Assembly: GCA_018822065.1 (NCBI GenBank)
Contig: JAHJKV010000268.1
Span: 1 to 6,970 of the forward strand
Direction of reading: 5' to 3'
Source of the DNA: Pseudomonadota bacterium
GTDB taxonomy: Bacteria > Desulfobacterota > Desulfovibrionia > Desulfovibrionales > Desulfovibrionaceae
Length of the DNA stretch: 6,970 nt
Positions 1 to 6,312 of this stretch are shown piece by piece (position 1 is the first letter of the stretch; every line of letters starts with the position of its first letter). Position numbers and translations under genes: made by a program. Under the pieces are notes generated by a model. It worked only from the letters and a program-made list of their open reading frames with translations. It ran no database searches and was not told where the DNA came from.

Positions 1-125
1 ACTTTCCGCCCAAGCAGATCGGTCCCATCACCAGCCAGTTTTTGCTCACCGGCTTCCACACCGACCAGGGCGTGGTGATGTGTGTGCCTGAGCGCTACGT
101 GCCAGACGGTGCGAAGCTCTGCTGA
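1..125 (+). CDS. 3' end of an unrecognised gene (partial)
   Basis: Only the last 40 codons are in the window, read in the frame that begins at base 3 and ending in TGA at 123-125. The translated tail starts FPPKQIGPITSQ and ends YVPDGAKLC. Support for it being real: it is the only + strand frame open from the left edge to this point (frames 1 and 2 hit stops at about 76-78 and 89-91), and it ends 16 bases before a strong terminator. I do not recognise the family and assign no function. The terminal cysteine and mixed hydrophobic/polar composition are not diagnostic. The rest of the gene, including its start, lies to the left of the window. Confidence 0.6.
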   Translation, partial: FPPKQIGPITSQFLLTGFHTDQGVVMCVPERYVPDGAKLC

Positions 126-141
126 CTGTAGACAATAACAC

Positions 142-184
142 ACAAAAAAAGACTCCCCGCACCAGGCAGGGAGTCTTTTTTTGT
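142..184. terminator. Bidirectional rho-independent terminator
   Basis: A perfect 16-bp inverted repeat has its left arm at 142-157 (ACAAAAAAAGACTCCC) and its right arm at 169-184, with an 11-base loop at 158-168. The GC-rich core GACTCCC/GGGAGTC is flanked by seven A on the left and seven T on the right, so the RNA from either strand forms a hairpin followed by a U tract. It lies 16 bases after the stop of the + gene and 7 bases after the stop of the converging - gene, the usual place for a shared terminator between convergent genes. Confidence 0.93.
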
Positions 185-191
185 ATCGTGG

Positions 192-1187
192 CTAGTGAGG
201 CATTGCCGCGATGCGCCGTGCGATGTTTTCCCGAAGGTTCTCGAAGAAAAGCGAGTAGTCGAAGGCGTGGTAAATTCCAGCCGGGAAATGCCCGCCCTCC
301 ACCGTTACCAACTGCACATCCTCGGGCTGCACGACCAGGCCGCCGTCCACGATCTGGGCGGAAGTGAAGTGCGGGTAGGTGGTCGGCGTATTGTCGGCAT
401 CGAAAAAGACCGCGCCGAGGTTCAATTTCGCCGGAGCGAGGCCCGTGTCCAGGGTCCAGGTAAGCGGGTTGACGGCCACCTCGCCGGGCATGAGCGTTGG
501 GGCGGCTTTTTGCCGTCCGGCGGCCATGGTGTTGTAGGAGATGACGCATCCGGTCTGGTCCGACCGCTCACACATGGCGATGCTCGGATGGCTTGCAAGA
601 TTGTCTGTGGTCATGGACCAGCCCGGGAGCAGGGCGGCGACGAGCCTCTTTTCCACGCCCAGGCTGCCCCAGTGGTCGAGCATCAGGTCGGTGAGGATCA
701 TGGAGCCCTGACTGTGTCCGGCCAAGAAGAAGGGGCGGCCCTTGTTTTCATATTTCAGGTAGTAGGTGAAGGCTTGCCACACATCGTCATGGACGATTTT
801 CTGGATGGGAGCGGCATCCTCATCGCTGAGTCCCAGGGCGGCGATGTTCATCTGGCGGTACACGGGGGCGTAGATGTTGGCCTGGCCTTCGAATACGGAA
901 GCTTGCTGTACCAGGGGAACGTTGGCTGCGGCACGCATGGCCGGGTCTGAGGGGTCCATGATCCAGTTGGCATCGTCGAATAGGATTGTCGGGTACACGA
1001 AGAAGACGTCTACCGTGTGCGTGGGAGTGGCGGGTTTTGCCAGCCAGGCCGCCTCTTGGGTATAGTCCGGCGCGGCCGGAACGACCATCTCAGCCAATGG
1101 GGGCATGGCCAGGGCTGCGAGCGGAGCCAGCATGGTGCATGCGGTCAGGAGCAATGCGAAGAAGAGGGGCCGAGAGGTGTCGGGCAT
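192..1187 (-). CDS. Exported DUF3089-type alpha/beta hydrolase
   Basis: This 331-aa protein is probably a serine hydrolase or esterase acting outside the cytoplasm. The substrate is unknown. A hydrophobic N-terminal signal (about residues 8-27) is followed by a possible signal peptidase I site after ALA27; an LTAC sequence at 14-17 also fits a lipobox, so it could be a lipoprotein. Family hallmarks of DUF3089 that I see are the DVFFVYPT strand at 60-67, the nucleophile elbow GHSQG at 157-161 (Ser159), NPLTW at 240-244, and the C-terminal YHAFDYSLFF at 306-315, where His307 is the likely catalytic histidine. Cys206 and Cys214 could form a disulfide. The start at 1187 was chosen because AAAGGA lies 7 bases upstream and the signal peptide starts there. 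The same frame is open back to an ATG at 1361, but that would add 58 residues in front of the signal and overlap the neighbouring gene. It is the last gene of the - strand run and ends at the shared terminator. Confidence 0.85.
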   Translation of the reverse strand: MPDTSRPLFFALLLTACTMLAPLAALAMPPLAEMVVPAAPDYTQEAAWLAKPATPTHTVDVFFVYPTILFDDANWIMDPSDPAMRAAANVPLVQQASVFEGQANIYAPVYRQMNIAALGLSDEDAAPIQKIVHDDVWQAFTYYLKYENKGRPFFLAGHSQGSMILTDLMLDHWGSLGVEKRLVAALLPGWSMTTDNLASHPSIAMCERSDQTGCVISYNTMAAGRQKAAPTLMPGEVAVNPLTWTLDTGLAPAKLNLGAVFFDADNTPTTYPHFTSAQIVDGGLVVQPEDVQLVTVEGGHFPAGIYHAFDYSLFFENLRENIARRIAAMPH

Positions 1188-1194
1188 GAGTAAG

Positions 1195-1200
1195 TCCTTT
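1195..1200 (-). promoter_or_regulatory. Ribosome binding site that fixes the hydrolase start
   Basis: Read on the - strand, AAAGGA is followed by 7 bases and then ATG at 1187-1185. This is the only good Shine-Dalgarno match near a start in this frame that also sits just before the signal peptide, so it decides the start against the longer ORF from 1361. Confidence 0.75.
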
Positions 1201-1215
1201 GTTTTGGATGGATTT

Positions 1216-1243
1216 AGTGTAAAAAAGATCTTCCTAATGCGAA
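1216..1243 (-). promoter_or_regulatory. Weak sigma-70-like promoter candidate for the hydrolase
   Basis: On the - strand, TTCGCA (1243-1238, 4 of 6 to TTGACA) and TACACT (1221-1216, 4 of 6 to TATAAT) are separated by 16 bases in the most AT-rich part of the 161-bp gap between the two genes. A transcript from here would have a leader of roughly 20 bases containing the AAAGGA site. The match is weak. The gene might instead be read through from the radical SAM gene upstream, since no clear terminator separates them. Confidence 0.25.
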
Positions 1244-1348
1244 TCCAAGCGCGAGTAAAGTACTGCACGGAAAAAAAGGGCGTCCCTGCGGCCATATCCG
1301 GCAGCGTGACTGCTCCGTGTCCGCTTTCCGCTGACCGGTTTTTGCGAT

Positions 1349-2839
1349 CTATCCCGCCCAACGCAGCTGGAGCAGGCGTTTGCGCATCTTCAGGAAATGC
1401 TCGCCGCAGATAGCCATTTCGATAACCATGGGCAGTGATTTGAAACTTGTGAACATGGTCTTGAGCAGGATGCGCCAGAAGAGGACATTGGAGCGGGAAA
1501 ACAGACCGATCCTGAACATGCTCTTGATCAGGGTCTTCAGGTCCGCCAGGGTGAAGCGCGTTTTCACTGTCGGTGTGTAGTGCTTGAGGAAGGTGTTGAT
1601 GCGCTGGTAATACAACCGGCGGGAGTAAATCTGCCGGATGATATGCTGGTAGCCCTCCACAAGGGCCTGGGGTGGCATCTTGGGCATGAAATTGAGAAAT
1701 CCGTCAGTGTTCTCGCCGCTCGTCGGGTCAAGCAGCCGGTTTTCGGTCTTGAGCCGTCGCCAAAGCCGGGTCTGTGGCAAGGCGTTGAGCAGCCCGACCA
1801 TGGCCGTCACGATGCCCACCTGCTGGATGAAGCGGATTTGGGTGTCAAAGGTCGTGGGCGAGTCATGGTCGAAGCCCACGATGAATCCTCCCATGACCTG
1901 CATGCCGTACCCCTGAATGGTCTGCACGGCCAGGACGAGGTCCCGACTGGCGTTCTGGTACTTGCCGCACTCTCTGAGACTGTCGGTCTCTGGCGTCTCG
2001 ATGCCCAGGAATACCTTGTGAAAGTTTGCCTGGCTCATGAGTCGCATCAACTCCGGGTCATCGGCGAGATTCGTGCTCGCCTCGGTCAGAAACTGGAAGG
2101 GAAACTTTCGTTTCTCCTGCCAGGCGATGAGCTGTGGCAGCATTATTTTGACTTCCCCGGCGTTGCCGATGAAGTTGTCGTCCACGATGAACACCCCGCC
2201 GCGCCAGCCCGCCGAATAGAGTGATTCCATTTCAGCCAGGATTTGCTTCGCCCCCTTGGTGCGCGGGGTACGGCCATTCATGATCACGATGTCGCAGAAC
2301 TCGCAGTTGAAGGGACAGCCCCTGGAGTATTGCACAGACATGGTGGCGTAATCCTTCATGTTCACGAGGCTCCAGTTCGGGATGGGCGTGGCGGAGATGT
2401 CGGGCCGCGTGTCCGAGCGGTAGACGCGCTTCAACGTGCCTTGGGCCAGGTCTTCGAGGAAGAGTGGCAGGGTGCACTCGGCCTCGTTCAGCACGAAATG
2501 GTCCACCTCGAGAAAGGTTTCGTATTGGGTGTTGAACAGGGGACCGCCAGCGACCACAGTGGTTCCCAGCGTTTTGCAGCGGGCAATGACTTTCTGGGCC
2601 GATTCCCGTTGCACGAGCATGGCGCTTATGAACACCATGTCGGCTTCTTGAATGTGTTGGTCGAGCAGTGGGCGGGTGTTCATGTCCACGAGAGTCAGAG
2701 TCCACTCCTTGGGCAGCATGGCACCAACGGTCATGAGCCCCAGGGGCGGAAAGGCGGCTTTCTTGGAGATGTAACTGAGGACGGTCTTGAAGCTCCAGAA
2801 CGTGTCCGGGTATTCCGGATATATCAAGGTAATATTCAT
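1349..2839 (-). CDS. B12-binding radical SAM protein, HpnP-like/DUF4070 type
   Basis: This 496-aa cytoplasmic protein has an N-terminal cobalamin-binding-like domain (about 1-140), a radical SAM domain (about 165-350) and a C-terminal DUF4070-like part (about 350-450), ending in a basic, hydrophobic tail. The [4Fe-4S] cluster motif is CPFNCEFC at 175-182 (CX3CX2C; Cys175, Cys179, Cys182). Other visible landmarks are AGGP at 97-100 in the B12 fold, VDDNF at 219-223 and FLGIETP at 277-283. The canonical DxHxxG cobalamin motif is absent: the equivalent position reads VDMNTRPL (51-58), as I recall for this subfamily. The architecture resembles the hopanoid C-2 methylase HpnP, but the sequence after the cluster (IVIMNGR) differs from HpnP as I remember it and no hopanoid gene is in view, so I give no symbol. 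Methylation of an unactivated carbon in a lipid-like or other small molecule is a family-level guess. GAGGA 6 bases before ATG supports the start. The gene lies between two gaps (220 and 161 bp) and may be its own unit. Confidence 0.85.
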   Translation of the reverse strand: MNITLIYPEYPDTFWSFKTVLSYISKKAAFPPLGLMTVGAMLPKEWTLTLVDMNTRPLLDQHIQEADMVFISAMLVQRESAQKVIARCKTLGTTVVAGGPLFNTQYETFLEVDHFVLNEAECTLPLFLEDLAQGTLKRVYRSDTRPDISATPIPNWSLVNMKDYATMSVQYSRGCPFNCEFCDIVIMNGRTPRTKGAKQILAEMESLYSAGWRGGVFIVDDNFIGNAGEVKIMLPQLIAWQEKRKFPFQFLTEASTNLADDPELMRLMSQANFHKVFLGIETPETDSLRECGKYQNASRDLVLAVQTIQGYGMQVMGGFIVGFDHDSPTTFDTQIRFIQQVGIVTAMVGLLNALPQTRLWRRLKTENRLLDPTSGENTDGFLNFMPKMPPQALVEGYQHIIRQIYSRRLYYQRINTFLKHYTPTVKTRFTLADLKTLIKSMFRIGLFSRSNVLFWRILLKTMFTSFKSLPMVIEMAICGEHFLKMRKRLLQLRWAG

Positions 2840-2879
2840 GCCGAGTCCTCATGCAAATTGGGTGTTGCGGCATGTTGTG

Positions 2880-2896
2880 AAGCAATGCCGGTGCTT
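2880..2896 (-). promoter_or_regulatory. Sigma-54-like promoter candidate for the radical SAM gene
   Basis: On the - strand, AAGCAC (2896-2891), a 5-base spacer, then TTGCTT (2885-2880) matches the -24/-12 consensus TGGCAC-N5-TTGCW with correct spacing and an intact -12 GC. The weakness is at -24, where the normally invariant GG reads AG. Transcription would begin about 12 bases downstream, giving a leader of about 30 bases before ATG at 2839 that contains the GAGGA site. Position is good, but sequence support is only moderate. I saw no better sigma-70 pair in this gap. Confidence 0.28.
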
Positions 2897-2921
2897 GGCG
2901 GAAACCATGCTGAGAATGGTT

Positions 2922-2943
2922 GGGAGCGGGTATACGCCTTCCC
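2922..2943. repeat. Imperfect palindrome, possible operator
   Basis: A perfect 6-bp core GTATAC (2930-2935) is flanked by GGGAGCGG on the left and GCCTTCCC on the right. In the flanks the outer four positions (GGGA/TCCC) and one inner position pair, the next outer pair is G-T, and the remaining two do not pair. It lies about 26 bases upstream of the sigma-54-like element in the 220-bp gap (2840-3059). A dimeric regulator site is possible, but a chance palindrome is not excluded. Apart from this and the promoter match I see no gene, terminator or repeat in the gap. Confidence 0.25.
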
Positions 2944-3059
2944 GTTGGGCCGGGGTCCGATTCAGGCCGCTGTCCCTAGGGGGGATGAAGATAACGCTAG
3001 CATATCTCCGGGGGAGGCTGTGTTATTAAGACGACCCGCCGGTTGGTGTGGGAGAAAGG

Positions 3060-5579
3060 TCAGTCGTTTCGCAGCAGGGGCCAGGCCTTCTGGGAGAGGA
3101 CACGCCGGACCCCGACCAGGCCCAGGGCGACGATAACGGCCACACCGCCCAGAGTGACCTCGGCCAGTCGGATCAGGTCCAGGCTCCAGGTGAGCTTGAG
3201 CAACATGGTGACGAAGAGCCAGGCTCCCAGGCAGCCCAGGGCAGCGGCGATCAGGGCCGTGCAACTGCCCAGGAGCAGGAATTCGGCGCTCAGGGCGGTG
3301 AGAACGTCGCGCCGGGTGGCCCCGAAAACCTTGAAGACCACCAGATCATAGCGCCGGGTGCGCAGGGTGCCCCGCACGGCCTCGCCGAGGATGAGCAGCC
3401 CTACCAGGAGGGTGAGCCCGGCAGCGCTTCCGGCGGCCAGTCCCACATGGCCGAGAATCCTGGACACATCGGTCAGGATGTCCTTCACGTAGACGACCAC
3501 GGCGTCTGGAAATTTCGCGGTGACGGCCCGGAACAGCGGTTTTTCCGCCTCCGGGGTGGCGTGGACCGAGGCCAGCCAGGTGTATGGGGCCTTTTCCAGG
3601 ATGCCCGGCGAGAGTACCACGGCCTGGTTGAGTTGCAGGGTGGTCCAGTCCACCTGGCGCAGATTGCTGATCTCCGCCGTGATCGACCGGCCCAGCACGT
3701 TGAAGGTCATGGTGTCTCCGATGTCCACCCCGAACCCCGTGGCCAGGCCCTGTTCCAGGGAGACCAGGGGCGGCCCGGCATAGTCCTTCGGCCACCATTG
3801 TCCGGCGGAAATCCGCGAATTGGCAGGCAGGTCACCGGCAAAGGTCAGGAAGCGGTCGCCCCGCAGGGCCCAGGCTGATTCCTCGGCCACCTTGGCCGGG
3901 TCCGCCTCCTGCCCGCCCAGGCCGGTGATGCGCCCCCGGATGACCGGCGTGGCCTCCAGGCGGCTGACGCCGGGCACCGAGCGGACCGTGTCCTGAAATT
4001 TGTCCCAGTCCGAAGCCCGGACATTGACGAAAAAATAGGAGGGCGCGGTGGCGGGCATGATCCGCTCCACGTTGTCGCGCAGGTTGCTCTCCACCAGGGC
4101 CACGCAGGCGAGCACGGCCAGACCGAACCCCAGGGAGAGGATCGTGGAGGTGGTGGACGAACCGGGTCGGTGCAGGTTGGAGATGGCCAAGGCAAACCGC
4201 GGATCCTTGGGGCGGCGGCAGCGGGCGGCCAGGAGTCGGATGGTCTGGGCCAGGAGCAGGAAGGCGAGACTGCCGACAAGGAGTGCACCGGCGAAGCCCA
4301 AAGTGATGCGCGTATCGTGGGCCGTGAAATAGCTCAGGCAGAAGAGGGCCAGACCGCAAAGGACCACGGCTCCCACCGCTCGCCGGGAGGGGCGTCGCCT
4401 GCCAGGGTCGGCATAGCCGGTGAAGAGTCGGGCCGGGGTGGTCCGGGCCGCTGCCGAGAGGGGCCAGATGGAGAAGACCAGGGCCGTGAGCATGCCATAG
4501 GCCAGGGCCGAGGTCACGGGTTCCAGGTACAGCCCGAAGCGCACCGGGAGCTGGAGGGCCCCGGCGAGCAGGGAGCAGAGGGTTGAGGCGATGGCCGCTC
4601 CCACCCCCAGGCCGATGCAGCAGCCCAGCCCGGCCAGGAAGAGAATCTGAAACAGATAGGTGGCCTGCACCGTACGCCGCGAGGCTCCCAGGCATTTCAT
4701 GGCCGCGATGGTGATGTCGCGACGGGCCAGATGACCGGCCACGCCCCCTGCCACGCCGATGCCCCCCAATAGCAGGGTGGCCAGGGCCACCAGGGAGAGG
4801 TCGAGGCCGAGATAATCGAGGAACCGCCCCAGGCCGCCTCCTGCCGAGGAGAGGTCCTGGATGCGCCATCCTTCATCCGGGAAGGCCGTGTTCAGTTCCT
4901 GGCGCATGGCTTCCATATCGGATCCAGGAGCAGCTTTCCAGGCATATGCGTAAGTGGTGATGGCACCGGGCACGAGCAGGTCCGTAGCTTCCAGCCGGTC
5001 CAGGGGAATGAGGGTTCGGGGCCGGAAGCCGTAGATTCCGGAGGATTGATCAGGCTCCTTGACCAGTTGGTCCACGACGGTGAATCGGGCTGTGCCCAGG
5101 CTGATCTCGTCGCCCACCTTGGCCCCGAGCCGGTCCAGGAGGTCCGATGCAAGGATGGCTGGAGAAGTGTTTTGGCTGAATGCTTCTTCCAGGCTCCGGC
5201 CCGAAGCCAGGACCACCCCGCCATAAAGCGGATAGCCCGGCCCTACGGCCTTGATCTCGGTGAGGGCGGCGGTTTCGTCCGTCCTGGCCATGGTGCGCAT
5301 GGCGACATACTCGGCCACCTGTCCGCGCTGGTCGAGCAGGGCCACGGCCTCTGCTGGGGCCGGACGGTGGGAGAGGGAGACCACCAAGTCGCCACCCAGG
5401 ATCTTGGCCGCATCCGCTGCCAGCCCGGCCTTAAGGGAGGCGGTCATCAGTCCCACTGTGGACATGGCCCCGACGCCGATGGTCAGACAGGCCAGAAAGA
5501 TGCCGAAGCCGCGCACCCCGGAGCGCAGTTCGCGCCGGGCAAGGGTCAGGGCCAGCCGCAACTCGCGACCGAAGGTCAC
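3060..5579 (-). CDS. ybbP: FtsX/MacB-type ABC transporter permease (YbbP-like)
   Basis: This 839-aa inner-membrane protein has the YbbP layout of two FtsX-type halves. The first transmembrane segment is at about 24-46, followed by a large periplasmic region (about 50-255). Membrane segments lie at about 260-282, 310-340 and 358-376, two more at about 401-418 and 425-450, and another at about 478-497. A second periplasmic region runs from about 500 to 705, and final segments are at about 712-732, 766-795 and 808-825. Two cytoplasmic coupling stretches, AAMKCLGASRRTV (292-304) and VVFKVFGATRRDV (747-759), are the typical contacts with the ATPase. Length fits the family (about 800-850 aa). The start is GTG at 5579-5577, whose GTGA overlaps the TGA stop of the ATPase gene, so the two are likely translationally coupled and form one transporter. 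By family it should work as a mechanotransmitter or lipid/hydrophobic-substrate exporter rather than an importer; no substrate-binding protein is nearby. No clear terminator follows the stop. Confidence 0.88.
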   Translation of the reverse strand: MTFGRELRLALTLARRELRSGVRGFGIFLACLTIGVGAMSTVGLMTASLKAGLAADAAKILGGDLVVSLSHRPAPAEAVALLDQRGQVAEYVAMRTMARTDETAALTEIKAVGPGYPLYGGVVLASGRSLEEAFSQNTSPAILASDLLDRLGAKVGDEISLGTARFTVVDQLVKEPDQSSGIYGFRPRTLIPLDRLEATDLLVPGAITTYAYAWKAAPGSDMEAMRQELNTAFPDEGWRIQDLSSAGGGLGRFLDYLGLDLSLVALATLLLGGIGVAGGVAGHLARRDITIAAMKCLGASRRTVQATYLFQILFLAGLGCCIGLGVGAAIASTLCSLLAGALQLPVRFGLYLEPVTSALAYGMLTALVFSIWPLSAAARTTPARLFTGYADPGRRRPSRRAVGAVVLCGLALFCLSYFTAHDTRITLGFAGALLVGSLAFLLLAQTIRLLAARCRRPKDPRFALAISNLHRPGSSTTSTILSLGFGLAVLACVALVESNLRDNVERIMPATAPSYFFVNVRASDWDKFQDTVRSVPGVSRLEATPVIRGRITGLGGQEADPAKVAEESAWALRGDRFLTFAGDLPANSRISAGQWWPKDYAGPPLVSLEQGLATGFGVDIGDTMTFNVLGRSITAEISNLRQVDWTTLQLNQAVVLSPGILEKAPYTWLASVHATPEAEKPLFRAVTAKFPDAVVVYVKDILTDVSRILGHVGLAAGSAAGLTLLVGLLILGEAVRGTLRTRRYDLVVFKVFGATRRDVLTALSAEFLLLGSCTALIAAALGCLGAWLFVTMLLKLTWSLDLIRLAEVTLGGVAVIVALGLVGVRRVLSQKAWPLLRND

Positions 5580-6277
5580 GCCTTGCCCCCGGTAGTCCCA
5601 AGCCGTCCGGCATGCATGGTCAGGGTCCGGTCCGAGCGGCGGGCCAGTTCCCGGTCATGCGTGACCAGGACCAGGGTGGAGCCAGTGTCCTGGCGCAGAG
5701 AGAAGAGCAGGTCCATGATCCTGGTCCCGGTCTCCTCGTCGAGATTGCCCGTGGGCTCGTCGGCCAGGAGGATGGGCGGCCTGGGCGCAAAGGCTCGGGC
5801 AATGGCCACCCGCTGCTGTTCGCCTCCAGAGAGCTGGGAGGGATAATGGCTGGCCCGGTCCGCCAGGCCCACGGCATCGAGGGCGGCCAGGGCCCGCTCG
5901 TGCGGGGTGTCTGTCCCGGCGAATTCCAGGGGCAGGGCCACATTTTCCAAGGCGGTCATGGTCGGTACCAGGTGGAAGGCCTGGAAGACCACGCCCACGT
6001 GGGCGCTGCGGAAAGCCGCCAACTGGTCCTCGTTCAGGCCCGGCAGGTCACGCCCGGCCACGCGCACAATGCCGGAGGTAGGTGATTCCAGTCCGGCTAT
6101 GAGCATGAGCATGCTGGTCTTACCCGCGCCGGAGGGGCCGATGATGGAAACGGTCTCGCCGCGTGTTACGTCGAGATCGACGCCGCTGAGCACCTGCACG
6201 GGCCCGGCCGGGCTGGTGAGGGTCAGTTGGACGTCGTTGAGCAGGATGGCGGAGTGATTGGTGCTGGTCTGGTCCAT
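5576..6277 (-). CDS. ybbA: ABC transporter ATPase (YbbA/LolD-like)
   Basis: This 233-aa cytoplasmic nucleotide-binding subunit powers the permease encoded immediately downstream. All ATPase motifs are intact: Walker A GPSGAGKT (47-54), Q-loop Gln99, signature LSGGEQQRV (149-157), Walker B ILLADEP (169-175, catalytic Glu174), D-loop NLD (178-180) and H-loop His207. The size and the FQAFHLVPTMTALENV segment (98-113) are typical of the MacB/LolD/YbbA group. I name it ybbA because it is paired with an 800+ aa FtsX-type permease and lies divergent from a tesA-type gene, the known E. coli arrangement. The ATG at 6277 has no recognisable Shine-Dalgarno sequence (upstream bases are CACCAGAAC), and only 24 bases separate it from the tesA start. 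The frame stays open further upstream, so an unusual alternative start inside the tesA 5' end cannot be excluded, but the domain begins correctly from this ATG. Confidence 0.93.
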   Translation of the reverse strand: MDQTSTNHSAILLNDVQLTLTSPAGPVQVLSGVDLDVTRGETVSIIGPSGAGKTSMLMLIAGLESPTSGIVRVAGRDLPGLNEDQLAAFRSAHVGVVFQAFHLVPTMTALENVALPLEFAGTDTPHERALAALDAVGLADRASHYPSQLSGGEQQRVAIARAFAPRPPILLADEPTGNLDEETGTRIMDLLFSLRQDTGSTLVLVTHDRELARRSDRTLTMHAGRLGTTGGKA

Positions 6278-6283
6278 GTTCTG

Positions 6284-6312
6284 GTGATACTGTGGAGACA
6301 GATGAAAGTAAA
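6284..6312 (-). promoter_or_regulatory. Candidate promoter for the ybbA-ybbP operon
   Basis: On the - strand, TTTACT (6312-6307, 4 of 6 to TTGACA) and TATCAC (6289-6284, 4 of 6 to TATAAT) are exactly 17 bases apart. The -35 element would lie inside the first codons of tesA. The expected start of transcription, 7 bases past the -10 element, falls on the A of the ATG at 6277, which would make a leaderless mRNA. That agrees with the lack of a Shine-Dalgarno sequence, but the hexamers are weak. Confidence 0.3.

Noticed and set aside
1271..1286. Possible terminator for the radical SAM gene (GGGACGCCC followed by seven T on the - strand)
   Set aside because: The stem is only 3 bp with a 3-base loop, and I could not extend it. 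The T tract alone is not enough to call a terminator.
1188..1361. 58-residue N-terminal extension of the hydrolase from an ATG at 1361
   Set aside because: It would overlap the radical SAM stop, place non-hydrophobic sequence before the signal peptide, and ignore the AAAGGA site before 1187.
2243..3136. Long + strand open frame (297 codons) opposite the radical SAM gene, extending into the gap
   Set aside because: It lies mostly opposite a well-supported gene, and its translation (His/Gly/Val-rich, no domain I recognise) looks like the reverse complement of coding DNA in GC-rich sequence. No good ribosome site was seen.
3048..3878. 276-codon + strand open frame opposite the permease 3' end
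   Set aside because: Gln/Gly/Glu-rich translation typical of antisense reading of GC-rich codons; no domain or start signal.
3832..4869. 345-codon - strand open frame inside the permease gene
   Set aside because: Alternate-frame shadow: Pro/Gly/Arg/His-rich low-complexity translation, wholly within the permease, which has clear membrane segments and FtsX motifs in its own frame.
5046..5846. 266-codon + strand open frame opposite the permease/ATPase junction
   Set aside because: It spans the antisense of two well-supported genes and has no recognisable motif.
6227..6301. 25-residue upstream extension of TesA from an ATG at 6227
   Set aside because: It would overlap 51 bases of the ATPase gene on the opposite strand and spoil the signal peptide; the ATG at 6302 has GGAG upstream and starts the signal correctly.
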